A DNA stretch of 54,801 nucleotides, taken from positions 840,391 through 895,191 of the forward strand of contig BCLD01000003.1 of NCBI GenBank assembly GCA_001600875.1, written 5' to 3'. This DNA is from Solicoccozyma terricola (lineage: Eukaryota; Basidiomycota; Tremellomycetes; Filobasidiales; Piskurozymaceae). Shown piece after piece: positions 24,938 to 37,411 of this stretch (its first letter is position 1; every line of letters begins with the position of its first letter). The position numbers and the translations under genes are program-made. The notes under the pieces were generated by a model. It saw only the letters and a program-made list of their open reading frames with translations. It searched no databases and was not told the origin of the DNA.

Positions 24938-26845
24938 CTACGACAAACTAGCCCCTGCAAACTTCTCCACGTTGCAAATCCCATCCTTGGTCCGAATCTT
25001 GTGTACGGATTTGGTGTTTGGATCTATCCATGCAGCTTCAAGGGTATCAAGGGTGATGAAACCAGGTTGAATGGTTTCAAAGACCTTTTTCTTGGGGTTG
25101 AGGAGGGCCTCGGGTGTGGCGTCTGAGGAAAGGGAAAAGGGAAATGCAGTCAGTCGCTACACATCTTCCCAGGTCTTTAACTAGCCAAATCGAAAAAAAA
25201 AAACTCACTTTCGTACTTTTCACCTTCAAAGTATACCCGCTCTCCTGGTTTACTTCCAGGTGGTGCGCGAACAAACTCGATACCAGCTTCTTTACCCTCA
25301 GCAGAGGTTGCCTAAATATGCGATGGGGGTAGCGTGATGAGGTTGGATAAGCGTCCCAGAATCTTCCCGTATTTCCCATACACATTGTTTTATATCAACA
25401 AATTGAACTCACGCAAAGTAACATCGCAAACGACTTGACACCTCGCATCGTCGCTGGTTTCAAATTGCACTAACGAGCGTATCGTATATTCGAAATCAGG
25501 GTCCATAGGTGACGCGCACTCACAACTAAAGATGAAGAACTCACCACGACGATAACTGTCTGATCCTTGATTTGATCCTCGGACATGTAAGCTACCAAAC
25601 CAGAGCATACAATTCGAGGTCCAGTTTCCTCTCCGATATCGATTTTCTAAAAAAGAGAAGGTCCCAGGGGAGATCACAAATGTCGAATTATCGATTTTCT
25701 CAGCTAATGAACCCCCACCCACGACTGAAAGCAATCGAAAACCAAGAACTCACCTCGATATATAGCGATTCAGCGTCCGGATGCTTTGACACTAGACATC
25801 GCCCCATTGCCTCACGTCAGCACACGTCTTCTCCAATCTCCATGATAACCACAAAAAAATTCTCCACCCCCCACTTACCTTCCAAAACCTTCCCAACCCT
25901 CAAATCAATCATGCTCGGCATAGGTTCACTAGGAGGAACAACAACAGCAGCTGGTTTTTCCTTTTTCTCCTTTTTCTTCCCATCCTTTTTTGGTTCTCCT
26001 CCAGCAACAGCTGTTTTCGAAACTGTCTCTTCATTCTTCTTGTTTCCTTCCTCCTCCACCACCTTCTTCTTCACTGGTTTCTCATTTTGTGTTATTTGAA
26101 CTTCACCATCTACCAATTTCTTGACCTTTTTCTCTTTTACTTCGACTTTCCTTTCTAATGCTGGCATTTTAGTGAGATCGAATTCTTTAAGGATGTATGG
26201 TGATGTATTAAGAAGAGATCGAGCTTCAGTTACTGGTTTAAGATGTTGAATGTGGTCAAAGTATCGAGTAACGGATGGGATAGAGTAGTATGTTGGGATT
26301 TCCATTTTCGACTGCGCATTGGACAAGAGAAGGTATGGTAAGTGAATTGAGGTTGTTAGCCGGGAAGGGGGTGTTGATGGAACAGATAACCTGGGGTGAA
26401 GGGGGCGGGTTGCGAGGTAACAACAACTCACTAATTCAGGGTGCAACTCGCAGTATAAACTGATATCTGCTGAAGTCGGAGTCGAAGAGTACAAATAAGT
26501 CAAAGGTGTGAGTTTCACATCGAGAGCCTAATCATCAAATCAAAATGCAAAATGCAAAATACCACCAAGAAAAGAAAAGAAAAGAAAAGAAAAGAAAAGA
26601 AAAACCCCGTATTCCATCAGTCATTTTGAATTAACGCACATCAGGGGAAAACACATTGGAAGAAGGAAAAAAAAAAAGGGGGCAACACACACCTTCAGAT
26701 CCTTGACTAAATCCCCAACTTCTTGTTGTATCTTTTGAATCTTGGATTTCTCCACATCATTTGAACCAGCTAATTCAGGTTGAATTGCTACGACTTTATC
26801 TACGAATTCATTTGCACTTGAAGAAGAAGAAGAAGTAGTAGTCAT
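24938..26845 (-). CDS. ARC1: ARC1-type tRNA-binding cofactor of aminoacyl-tRNA synthetases (EMAPII/Trbp domain)
   Basis: Eight exons (26845-26693, 26527-26432, 26311-25879, 25791-25754, 25646-25545, 25469-25413, 25311-25209, 25122-24938) give 388 residues. The N-terminal half resembles the GST-C-like adaptor of Arc1 (CELHPELSKMEIPTYYSIP). A Lys/Glu-rich linker (about residues 140-215) matches the tRNA-binding M domain. The C-terminal OB-fold shows MIDLRVGKVLE, KHPDAESLYIEKIDIGE, RIVCSGL, NLKPATMRGVKSFAMLLCA, and EFVRAPPGSKPGERVYF. Arc1 bridges Met- and Glu-tRNA synthetases and delivers tRNA in the cytosol. Translation from an upstream in-frame ATG at 26959 would add 38 Arg-rich residues without acids, a likely mitochondrial presequence. 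Introns here (75-165 nt) are longer than in neighbouring genes. Confidence 0.93.
26567..26604 (+). repeat. AAAAG pentanucleotide repeat in ARC1 intron 1
   Basis: About seven copies of AAAAG (CTTTT on the coding strand) lie inside ARC1 intron 1 (26528-26692). It is a simple repeat and may add pyrimidine character to the intron. Confidence 0.85.
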
Positions 26846-26959
26846 TGTAATTGACCGTGTTTGAATAAAAGTACGTGTGGAGTGGAGTGGTATCGCTGAA
26901 GAATGGATAAAGGGACGTGAGAGATGTTGCGTGTATGCTCGAATATGGGTGATGAGCAT

Positions 26960-27570
26960 ACGAGGATGGACGAAAAGGATAGGAGGTTCACAAGTCACAA
27001 GTCAAACGCAGGTCCCAACCCAACTTTCTGCGTACTAGCCCTTATCAAACGCCACCCCGACGCGGAATCCATGACGTGTCATCTGTAAATTGTCAATCGC
27101 CACTGCCCACACTGATATTTCCTAGAACATCGCTCAGGTGTGGCCGTCTAGGGTCTAGTGAACGAGGGAGCACCTCGTGGTGGGTCAAAGTGTCTCTCTC
27201 TACCACGAGTGCTTTGCTGCTGTCGACCCCATTCACACGGTGTACTGTGCTAATCGTTGTCCACTACGGCCATCGCCGTCTGCCGCGCCGTCACGTGCCC
27301 GTTATCCGGTTAACTCTGGACATGGACGTGGTCTCCGGCTAACCAACAGTTGAACGGGACACCACTCGATCCAACACATATAAGACGTTCAATACCGACC
27401 CCTGCTTTCCTCTCCACGTATACACACACACACAACTGCCTTGGCAATTCTTCGTTCATCTCCACACCGTCTCCACACCGTCTCCACACCGTCTCCACAC
27501 CGTCTCCACACTACAACATATCAATCACCTCGCTGCATTCTACTCCCAAAGTCATCACTCCACTTTCATC
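26960..27570. promoter_or_regulatory. Divergent promoter region of ARC1 and POX1
   Basis: About 600 bp separate the outermost ARC1 ATG from the POX1 ATG. Visible motifs: TGACGTGTCA (27072-27081, near-palindromic); an E-box CACGTG (27292-27297); and two copies of CCGGYTAAC (27306-27314 and 27335-27343) spaced 29 bp, about three helical turns. An 11-bp tandem repeat (27460-27511) sits 60 bp before the POX1 ATG. Binding proteins are unknown. I did not find the FarA-type CCTCGG box. Confidence 0.45.
27460..27511 (+). repeat. 11-bp tandem repeat CTCCACACCGT, 4.7 copies
   Basis: Four exact copies of CTCCACACCGT plus a partial fifth lie between 59 and 110 bp upstream of the POX1 start codon, probably in its 5' leader. 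A short CA run precedes it. Function unknown. Confidence 0.9.
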
Positions 27571-30325
27571 ATGACTACTCCACCGTCTCTTCATCTCACC
27601 CACGCTCCACCATGGGTTCAACGTCTTCAACCTGCCTCTCCTCAAGGTCCAGAATTAATCGCAACAGAACGTTCGAAGTCAAATTTATCCATCGAATCAT
27701 TATCAAATTTCTTATTCACATCTGCAGAATTAACTAAACGACGTGATATCCTCAAGATATTACAACGTGAGCCCGTGTTCGACAAGTCGAGTAATTACTT
27801 CGATGGGAGGGTGGAGAAGTTTACAGTCGCATTGGCTAGAGCAAAAAGGATGAGACAGCTTCAAGTGGAACATGGGTGGGATCATGAGACTTATGAGGTC
27901 GCGTCGACGTATTTGGGGGAAGCCAGTCCGTATGGGTTGCATAATAGGTAAGTCGTGCGAGCGTAGCGAGCATTCATTCCTTCGTACGAACGTAGTGAGC
28001 ACTCATTTCTTCGCGGAGCGAAGACCATGCTCCCGTTAGGGAGCTCTCTTCTGCGAGCGTAGCGAGCACTCAACTCTTCGCGCGAACGCAGTGAGCACTT
28101 GTCTCTTCGCGCGAACGTAGTGAGCCCTCATCTCTCCGCGGAGCAAAGACTATTCTGTTCCGCGAGCGTCGCGAGCAATACATTCTTCTGCGAGCATACC
28201 GAAGCTGACTGTCTTCCTTCTCTGCTCATCTCCTTACACCTACAGCATGTACCTCGTGAGTTTTGCAATGTATTCAAACCCCACCCCCCTCACACTCCGA
28301 GTCGCTGATTACCATCCACGTCCTCACAGACCACGTTACGCGACCAAGGTACCGCCGAACAACACAAGTTGTTCCTCGAACCTGCTATGAACTTTCATCA
28401 TATCGGGTGTTACGCTCAGACAGAGTTGGGTGAGCTGTCCTCCCTCGTATTCCTAACCACGTTCCACGCTCATCACCCCAAACCCTCGTCCTAGGCCACG
28501 GTTCCAACGTCCGATCGCTCGAAACCACCGCTACTTGGAACCCGGAGCGTAAAGTCTTCGTCATGCATTCCCCCACGCTGACTGCGTCCAAATGGTGGAT
28601 TGGCTCACTCGGTCGTACGGCCAATCACGCTGTAGTGATGGCTCAACTTATAGTCGGTGGGAAGCCCCACGGTCCTCACCCATTCGTGGTTCCAGTGAGG
28701 GATATGAAAACTCATGAACCATTGGAAGGGAGGTATCTTGGTGATATCGGACCGAAAATCGGGTTCAACACCATGGATAACGGATTCCTTCTACTCAACA
28801 ACGTCGAGATTCCACATGTTAACATGCTTGCTAAACATTCTCGAGTCGATCCACAAACCAACCAATACGTCAAGCCATCGTCGCCTACTCTCGTTTACGG
28901 TACAATGACCTGGGTTCGATCAACTATCGTTCTCATGGCTGGTTCAACACTCGCTCGTGGTGTTACCGTCGCTATCAGGTACACTGCCATTCGTCGTCAA
29001 TTCCAAGATAGAGATACTCCACCACATCTCATCGGGAAAGGGGAGAATCAGGTGTTGGATTACACAATGGTTCAATACCGTCTCCTCCCACTCTTGGCAT
29101 CTACATTCGCCCTTCATTTCACAGGAAAGGGAATGATGAAAATGTATAAACAACGACAAGCCATGTTGGCGAACTCGACGGAGGGTAATGAACTCGCTCA
29201 ATCCGGTTCCTCGAAAGGCGGTGCAGGTCCGGAAGAGATATCCACTGGTTCCGACTTCATGGCCGATTTACATGCTACGAGTTGCGGTCTCAAGGCTTTA
29301 GGCTCGACTATTGCCGGAGAGGGTTTGGAAACCTGTAGAAGGGCTTGTGGAGGACATGGATACAGCAGGTAAGAACGATCAGAAATCTTCCTATACCTAT
29401 CGTCTGTTTACTGACGACATCGTCTCCTCCCAACTATCAGCTTCGCCGGTATCGCATCATACTATACTGAATACCTTCCAACTCTCACTTGGGAGGGCGA
29501 TAATTACATGCTGACCCAACAGGTCGCTCGTTATGTGAGTGCTTTGCCGTTGCGCCGGCGCGCGCCCAGTCGTATGCGCAAGACTGACCGCTTGGCCGCT
29601 ATTTCCAGCTCTTAAAATCGGCTCGCTCCGTTCTGCAGGGCAAACCTGCTAAAAACGACACCGAGCGTAACCTCGCCTTCTACTTGTCCAAGAAGGACTC
29701 GCCGCCATCCTTCGACGTCGTCAACAACGACGAGGATATTGTCGCCGCTTTCGCATGGCGCGCCTCTTATCTCACCTTCGAGGCTCTTCGTCAACGTGAC
29801 CAGGAGAAGGCATCTTGGAACTCGCTTCTCGTCGACTTCTGGCGCTTGAGTACCGCTCATTCACAGGCTCTCGTCGTGAAAATCTTCTACGACGAGCTGA
29901 GGAGTGACGAAGCCCGCCAATCTCTCGACTCCAACACGGCAGGAGTCATGCACACTCTCTTCCAGCTCTTCTCCTTGTACACCCTCGAGAACGCCGGTCA
30001 AGAGTTCGTCGCTTCGCGCGCCATCAACGTCCGTCAGCTGGTTCAAGTCAAGAACAAGGCGATTCTCTCACTCATGCAGCAAATTCGTCCACACGCCGTC
30101 CGTCTCGTCGACGCATGGCAAATCTCTGATTGGGTGTTGGACAGCAGTCTCGGTCGATCAGACGGAAACGTCTACCCAGACCTGTTCTACAGAGCTTCGC
30201 AGCGCAATCCACTCAATGGACTCACTCTCGACCCCTACCCGACCAGCAACGTTTTGATTCGACGAGATGAAACTGCAAAGTTTAAGGATCCTGCACATGT
30301 GCAACCGAGAGGCAGCAAGCTTTGA
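27571..30325 (+). CDS. POX1: Peroxisomal acyl-CoA oxidase
   Basis: Six exons (27571-27947, 28246-28255, 28330-28429, 28495-29368, 29441-29534, 29609-30325) encode 723 residues, typical of the ACOX family. The enzyme oxidises acyl-CoA to trans-2-enoyl-CoA with FAD, producing H2O2, as the first step of peroxisomal beta-oxidation. Landmarks: IGCYAQTELGHGSN (FAD/substrate motif), SPTLTASKWWIGSLG, VRDMKTHEPLEGRYLGDIGPK, the CRRACGGHGYSSFAGIAS junction, and TWEGDNYMLTQQVARY, whose Glu corresponds to the family's catalytic base. The C terminus is SKL, a canonical PTS1. Exon 2 is only 10 nt (encoding SMYL with its neighbours). Intron 1 is 298 nt and filled by a minisatellite; the other introns are 65-74 nt. 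No signal peptide. Confidence 0.96.
27955..28220 (+). repeat. Degenerate ~28-bp minisatellite inside POX1 intron 1
   Basis: About nine imperfect units of 24-39 bp follow one another. The best units share a GCGAGCGTAGCGAGCA core followed by CTCA and end in CTCTTC. A variant core is GCGAACGTAGTGAGCA, and two units carry GCGGAGCGAAGAC or GCGGAGCAAAGAC. The third unit also contains a perfect hairpin, GCTCCC-GTTA-GGGAGC. Together they account for nearly all of an intron four times the local norm. Units are diverged, so the array is not recent. Confidence 0.85.
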
Positions 30326-30586
30326 ATAACGCCTGTTGTTGACGGCTTATCGATGGAGGAGTGGGCGGGCAAAGATCAGATTCGTAGCCTCTTTGAGTCT
30401 TGAAATACCTTGTATATTGTAACATTGCTCGCACTAAAACACCCCCTTATATGCGAAGCCAAGCTCGAGCACCGTAGTTTGCGATACATGAGCCGCGTGA
30501 CCTGCCGCAGATCGTTGTGTCTCATGCGAAGATTATATGCAACAAACAGATCTATGGATACATGTGATGGTGCGCCAGGCATGTTT

Positions 30587-33306
30587 CTAAATCGATCCAC
30601 CTACCGATGCCATGGTGAACGCGCTTGCGACCGGTCCATCTAAGGTGTTCAGCTCGTCTTCAGTGAAGAGACGCAGTCGAGGAATGATCCAAACTCGGAT
30701 AGGAATCAAGGCGGTGATGACAACGGGGAAGCCTACAGGAGGATAAGTGATCAGTCCCAGATCAGAACCTTGTAAATTCCACCCACCTATCGCTGCAATC
30801 GTTTGCGTGATCGCAAACGTCGCTCCAAACCCAATCAGTTCGATTATGAGCCAGTAAAGCACTCTGCTCTTTCGAACTCGATGCAGAGGATCTGTTGGTG
30901 AAGTAAGGTGTCGATCTCGAATGAGGAAGAGGAATAGAGCGGTGACACCTGAACCGGCGAGGGCGTCCGTTCCCATATACCAAAACAGGCCTGCAAGGAC
31001 CCCTTTCGGAATACGAGAGAGCACTGTCTGGAATGGACCTGTCATCAAGATCAGGCCTGCATGTCAAATCAGACTCAGGTCAGCCTCCCTTGGCGTCAGA
31101 CAAGCACTCGCTTACTCACACAGTGATCCCTGAACCAAGTTTGATACTCGCTGTTCTACGACGCCAATCGGCTTTTCTTTACTGTCCCACTTGGGCTGAT
31201 CTTTGCCGCCATCCACACCCGGTGATACCTCTTGCAACTCCTCTTCGTCATCGTGCTTGCGGTCGACACCCAAGATCACTAGACTGGCGGTGTGCATTGG
31301 TGCTTGCGGGATGAGACCTGTAGGCGGGGGAATCGGGTTAGACGGCGCGATGCCCATTCCACGACAAGAAGCGCTCACCATTCGGCGCTGGAATGCCCAA
31401 TAGCCCGGCGATGAAGGTCGTCACTCCGAGCAGAAAGAAATCCCAATGAAACCCGGGTGGTTTCCTTAGTGGGAACTCTGAGCCTTGAGCGATGAGGGAC
31501 TGGACATCAGGAGGAGCAGGTCAATCGTCAACAGTAAAGCTAGAGGATGTCTCGAACGCGTTCACTCACCGACACATTAGCATCAAAGTAGAAGAGGATG
31601 AACAACACGAATCCGAACGGTAACGCAGTTCCAATATATTTGCCATCCAGCTGCCAGAATTTTACCAACCATTCCCTCCCATTTGCCGGCTCAAACGCTG
31701 CGCCCGTCGGCAATCGCATCTGTTCCATCAACACGTACGGGTCGAATCTCCCCCAGTAAGCCAGACCTGATACGGCGATGACAGTGATGGGCATCCCGTA
31801 GTCTGCGAAGAACCGACGGACGTGTCGATGCAAAAGGGTAGAGCGGTAGATGGAGTTGAATAGGTGGGGGATGACGAGAGTGAGGAGTGCGAGGCTGGTC
31901 GGAAAAGAATGTTAGAGCCCGCAGAGAGGGTTGAGGTCGTCGAGGTTTGAGAACGCACATGATGGTAAGGAAAATCGAAGCATCGTTGCTGTCTTGGAAT
32001 TGTCGAGTTATGACCTGTACACCGTACTGTGTATATGATACCCACCGGTCATCAGTCGTGCTGAAGTAAAAAAGAAAAGAAACCCCAAACCATCTCACCC
32101 ACCTGTATGTAGATCCAAGCGACGTAGAAACCAAACGTGTCACAAGAGAACCTGGTCACATATTTCAAAAGGGAGCAGGCTACATAAACCCCTCAACGCC
32201 TTGGTCAGTCCCTCATCTTATTTCAAACCCCCCTCTCAGTCACTCACCATTTGTGACCGCGGCAATCCAATGAAATATCGCCGCCCACAAATACGTCCAT
32301 CCTATGAATTGAAGATAAATAGGACCATTCGATTTACCTTGAAAAATATCGTAAATTGTCTTGTTGAATACAGTGATGGGACCTGTTACGCCGGAGATGA
32401 GGAGTGGTTGACCTCCAAAGACGGAGGAAACAAATGCAGCCATGAACTTTTAGGCGGGTGGGGAAGGTGATGATTGTGAGATGCGAGGTAGGTGAGGGGG
32501 GAACCGCGCCGCCGCGGGGGGGGGTTACTCACTGTAGCTAATAGTACTTCTTGCACCCCATACTGTCCAGTCGTTTCCTGGAAAAAGTTGATCAAAAGAC
32601 AATCAACGACCATAGTTCTTCATGGCAATGGGTATCAGTATCAACAACGTTGAAAAACTCACTATGAGATCTAGAGAGAATGCGAGACCAGGCAGAATCT
32701 ACAAATTGATCGGGGGGGGGGGGGGGGGGGGGGNNNNNNNNNNNNNNNNNNNNNNNNNNNNNNNNNNNNNNNNNNNNNNNNNNNNNNNNNNNNNNNNNNN
32801 NNNNNNNNNNNNNNNNNNNNNNNNNNNNNNNNNCCCCAACCCGCCAATCCTCCAAAACTCACCCATGTAGCAGGAACCACTCTATAATTCCAAGCATCCG
32901 TCCAATCACTCCAATAATACGGTAATCTCGCTAAAACGTCGTTTCTCATCCCACTTCCTAACCAAGACCATCTGAATACCCTTTTTTTCACCGGGTTTTT
33001 CACGTCGTCGTTGTCGTCGTCGTTGACCACGTCGAGTATGGGAGAATCATGATGGATTGTATCATGAGTTGATGTATGTGATCGTCTTGATATCGAGCTT
33101 CGATTCCGTTGTGGAATCGAAATTGGATATCGATCTTGACCATCATTCAAACTAGGTATTGTTGAAGTTCCTGTATGTTGATCTGATCTAATCGAATCAT
33201 GAATGATTGGATGTGGATTTGTAGGTGTTGGATGGTGAGTTGAAGTATGGGGGGATGAGAAGAGGGAAACGGGTGAAGATGAAGTGGAGGAAGAACGTCG
33301 ATGCAT
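30587..33306 (-). CDS. BOR1: BOR1 borate efflux / SLC4-type anion transporter (interrupted by assembly gap)
   Basis: Eleven visible exons (33306-32863, 32698-32663, 32577-32533, 32446-32248, 32179-32103, 32026-31959, 31894-31570, 31499-31379, 31317-31120, 31056-30787, 30732-30587) give about 642 residues. After a 110-residue Ser/His-rich N terminus come SLC4 landmarks: DVLARLPYYWSDWTDAWNYR, LPGLAFSLDL, FGGQPLLISGVTGPITVFN, FSCDTFGFYVAWIYIQYGVQ, GIPAPNGLIPQAP, MTGPFQTVLSRIPKGVLAGL and DALAGSG. Hydrophobic segments fit the 10-14 helix plasma-membrane carrier fold. Yeast Bor1 exports borate. Between NYRVVPATW and ILPGLAF about six residues expected from the family are missing, exactly where G22 plus 100 N lie in the intron. 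A microexon is probably lost in the gap. Confidence 0.92.
32712..32833. other. Poly-G run followed by a 100-N assembly gap
   Basis: G22 (32712-32733) is followed by exactly 100 N, the usual placeholder for a gap of unknown size; sequence resumes with CCCCAAC. On the BOR1 coding strand the run is poly-C, 13 nt before a 3' splice site. The true length and content of this intron are unknown. Confidence 0.98.
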
Positions 33307-34120
33307 GATTGGATGTGAGGATGTGTGTGTGTGTGTGGGGGAAATTGGTGGCGCTGATCAACCGAGGAGAGAGAAGAGGAAGAGGTGCAGTTGCGAGAAG
33401 AGGACCGATCAGAGACCCGCGGGGGGGGGGGGGGGAAGTTGACACTGTTCCGATGTAGAACTGACAGTACTGTTTAGATCGATGAACGGTGACCTCATCA
33501 GCCCCATCTACGCGCGACGACGCTCCAAAACCCCGTTACTCGTTCTCCTCACGGTCTATGAGATGGATCTTCGTGCTGTCCTCCCTGTCCTCCTATCCTC
33601 TCACTCGCTGTGAATCTAGGTATTGACTATCGATTTGAATACCCCGACCCCGACCCCGACCCCCGACTCGACGACATGCCAAAGTTGTTTGAAAATGCCA
33701 TAACCCACTGTTGTTGATTCGTGTCAACTTTTTATTTTTTGATCCCGTTGGATCATCCGGATCAGGACCGTTTCACGAAACCAAACGTGAAATGGAACCG
33801 CAAAAGAATGGGACGACAACATATTCGCTTGAAATGGACAATGAAGAAAAACATCATAATGAAAGAATAGCGAAAACGAAGACTACAAAAAAAGCAGCAA
33901 ACTAAAGGATAAAAAATGAAACCAAAAGGAAAACCTCGTGGCCTTCTATCCAAGAGTCGCAAAAGTCGGTTTACTCGTCATCCGAGCAACTCGAAAAGAA
34001 AAGAGGTAGGAAGGAAGGAGGGAAAAAGGAAGAGCGGAAAGAGGAAAGAGGGAAAAACAGAGAACGAGTCGTCGACAAGCCGCCAACCCCTCCCAAACCC
34101 CGCACCCATCCCACGTTCCC
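33307..34120. other. BOR1 promoter and histone H3 downstream region
   Basis: These 814 bp lie between the H3 stop and the BOR1 start (both minus). It contains a GT dinucleotide run (about 33323-33336), a poly-G run (about 33421-33435), a CCCCGA hexamer repeat (33642-33667) and a purine-rich stretch at 33990-34060 next to H3. No convincing gene or tRNA. Confidence 0.5.
33642..33667 (+). repeat. CCCCGA hexanucleotide repeat, about 4 copies
   Basis: Short tandem array of CCCCGA, the last copy with one extra C, in the BOR1 upstream region. It is not a fungal telomere repeat (TTAGGG family). Confidence 0.85.

Positions 34121-37411
<3,291 letters not shown>

Noticed and set aside
27955..28220. CRISPR array
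   Set aside because: The repeats are degenerate, abut without unique spacers, and lie in a eukaryotic intron.
33642..33667. Telomere-like repeat
   Set aside because: The unit is CCCCGA, not CCCTAA, has about four copies and is internal to a gene-dense region.
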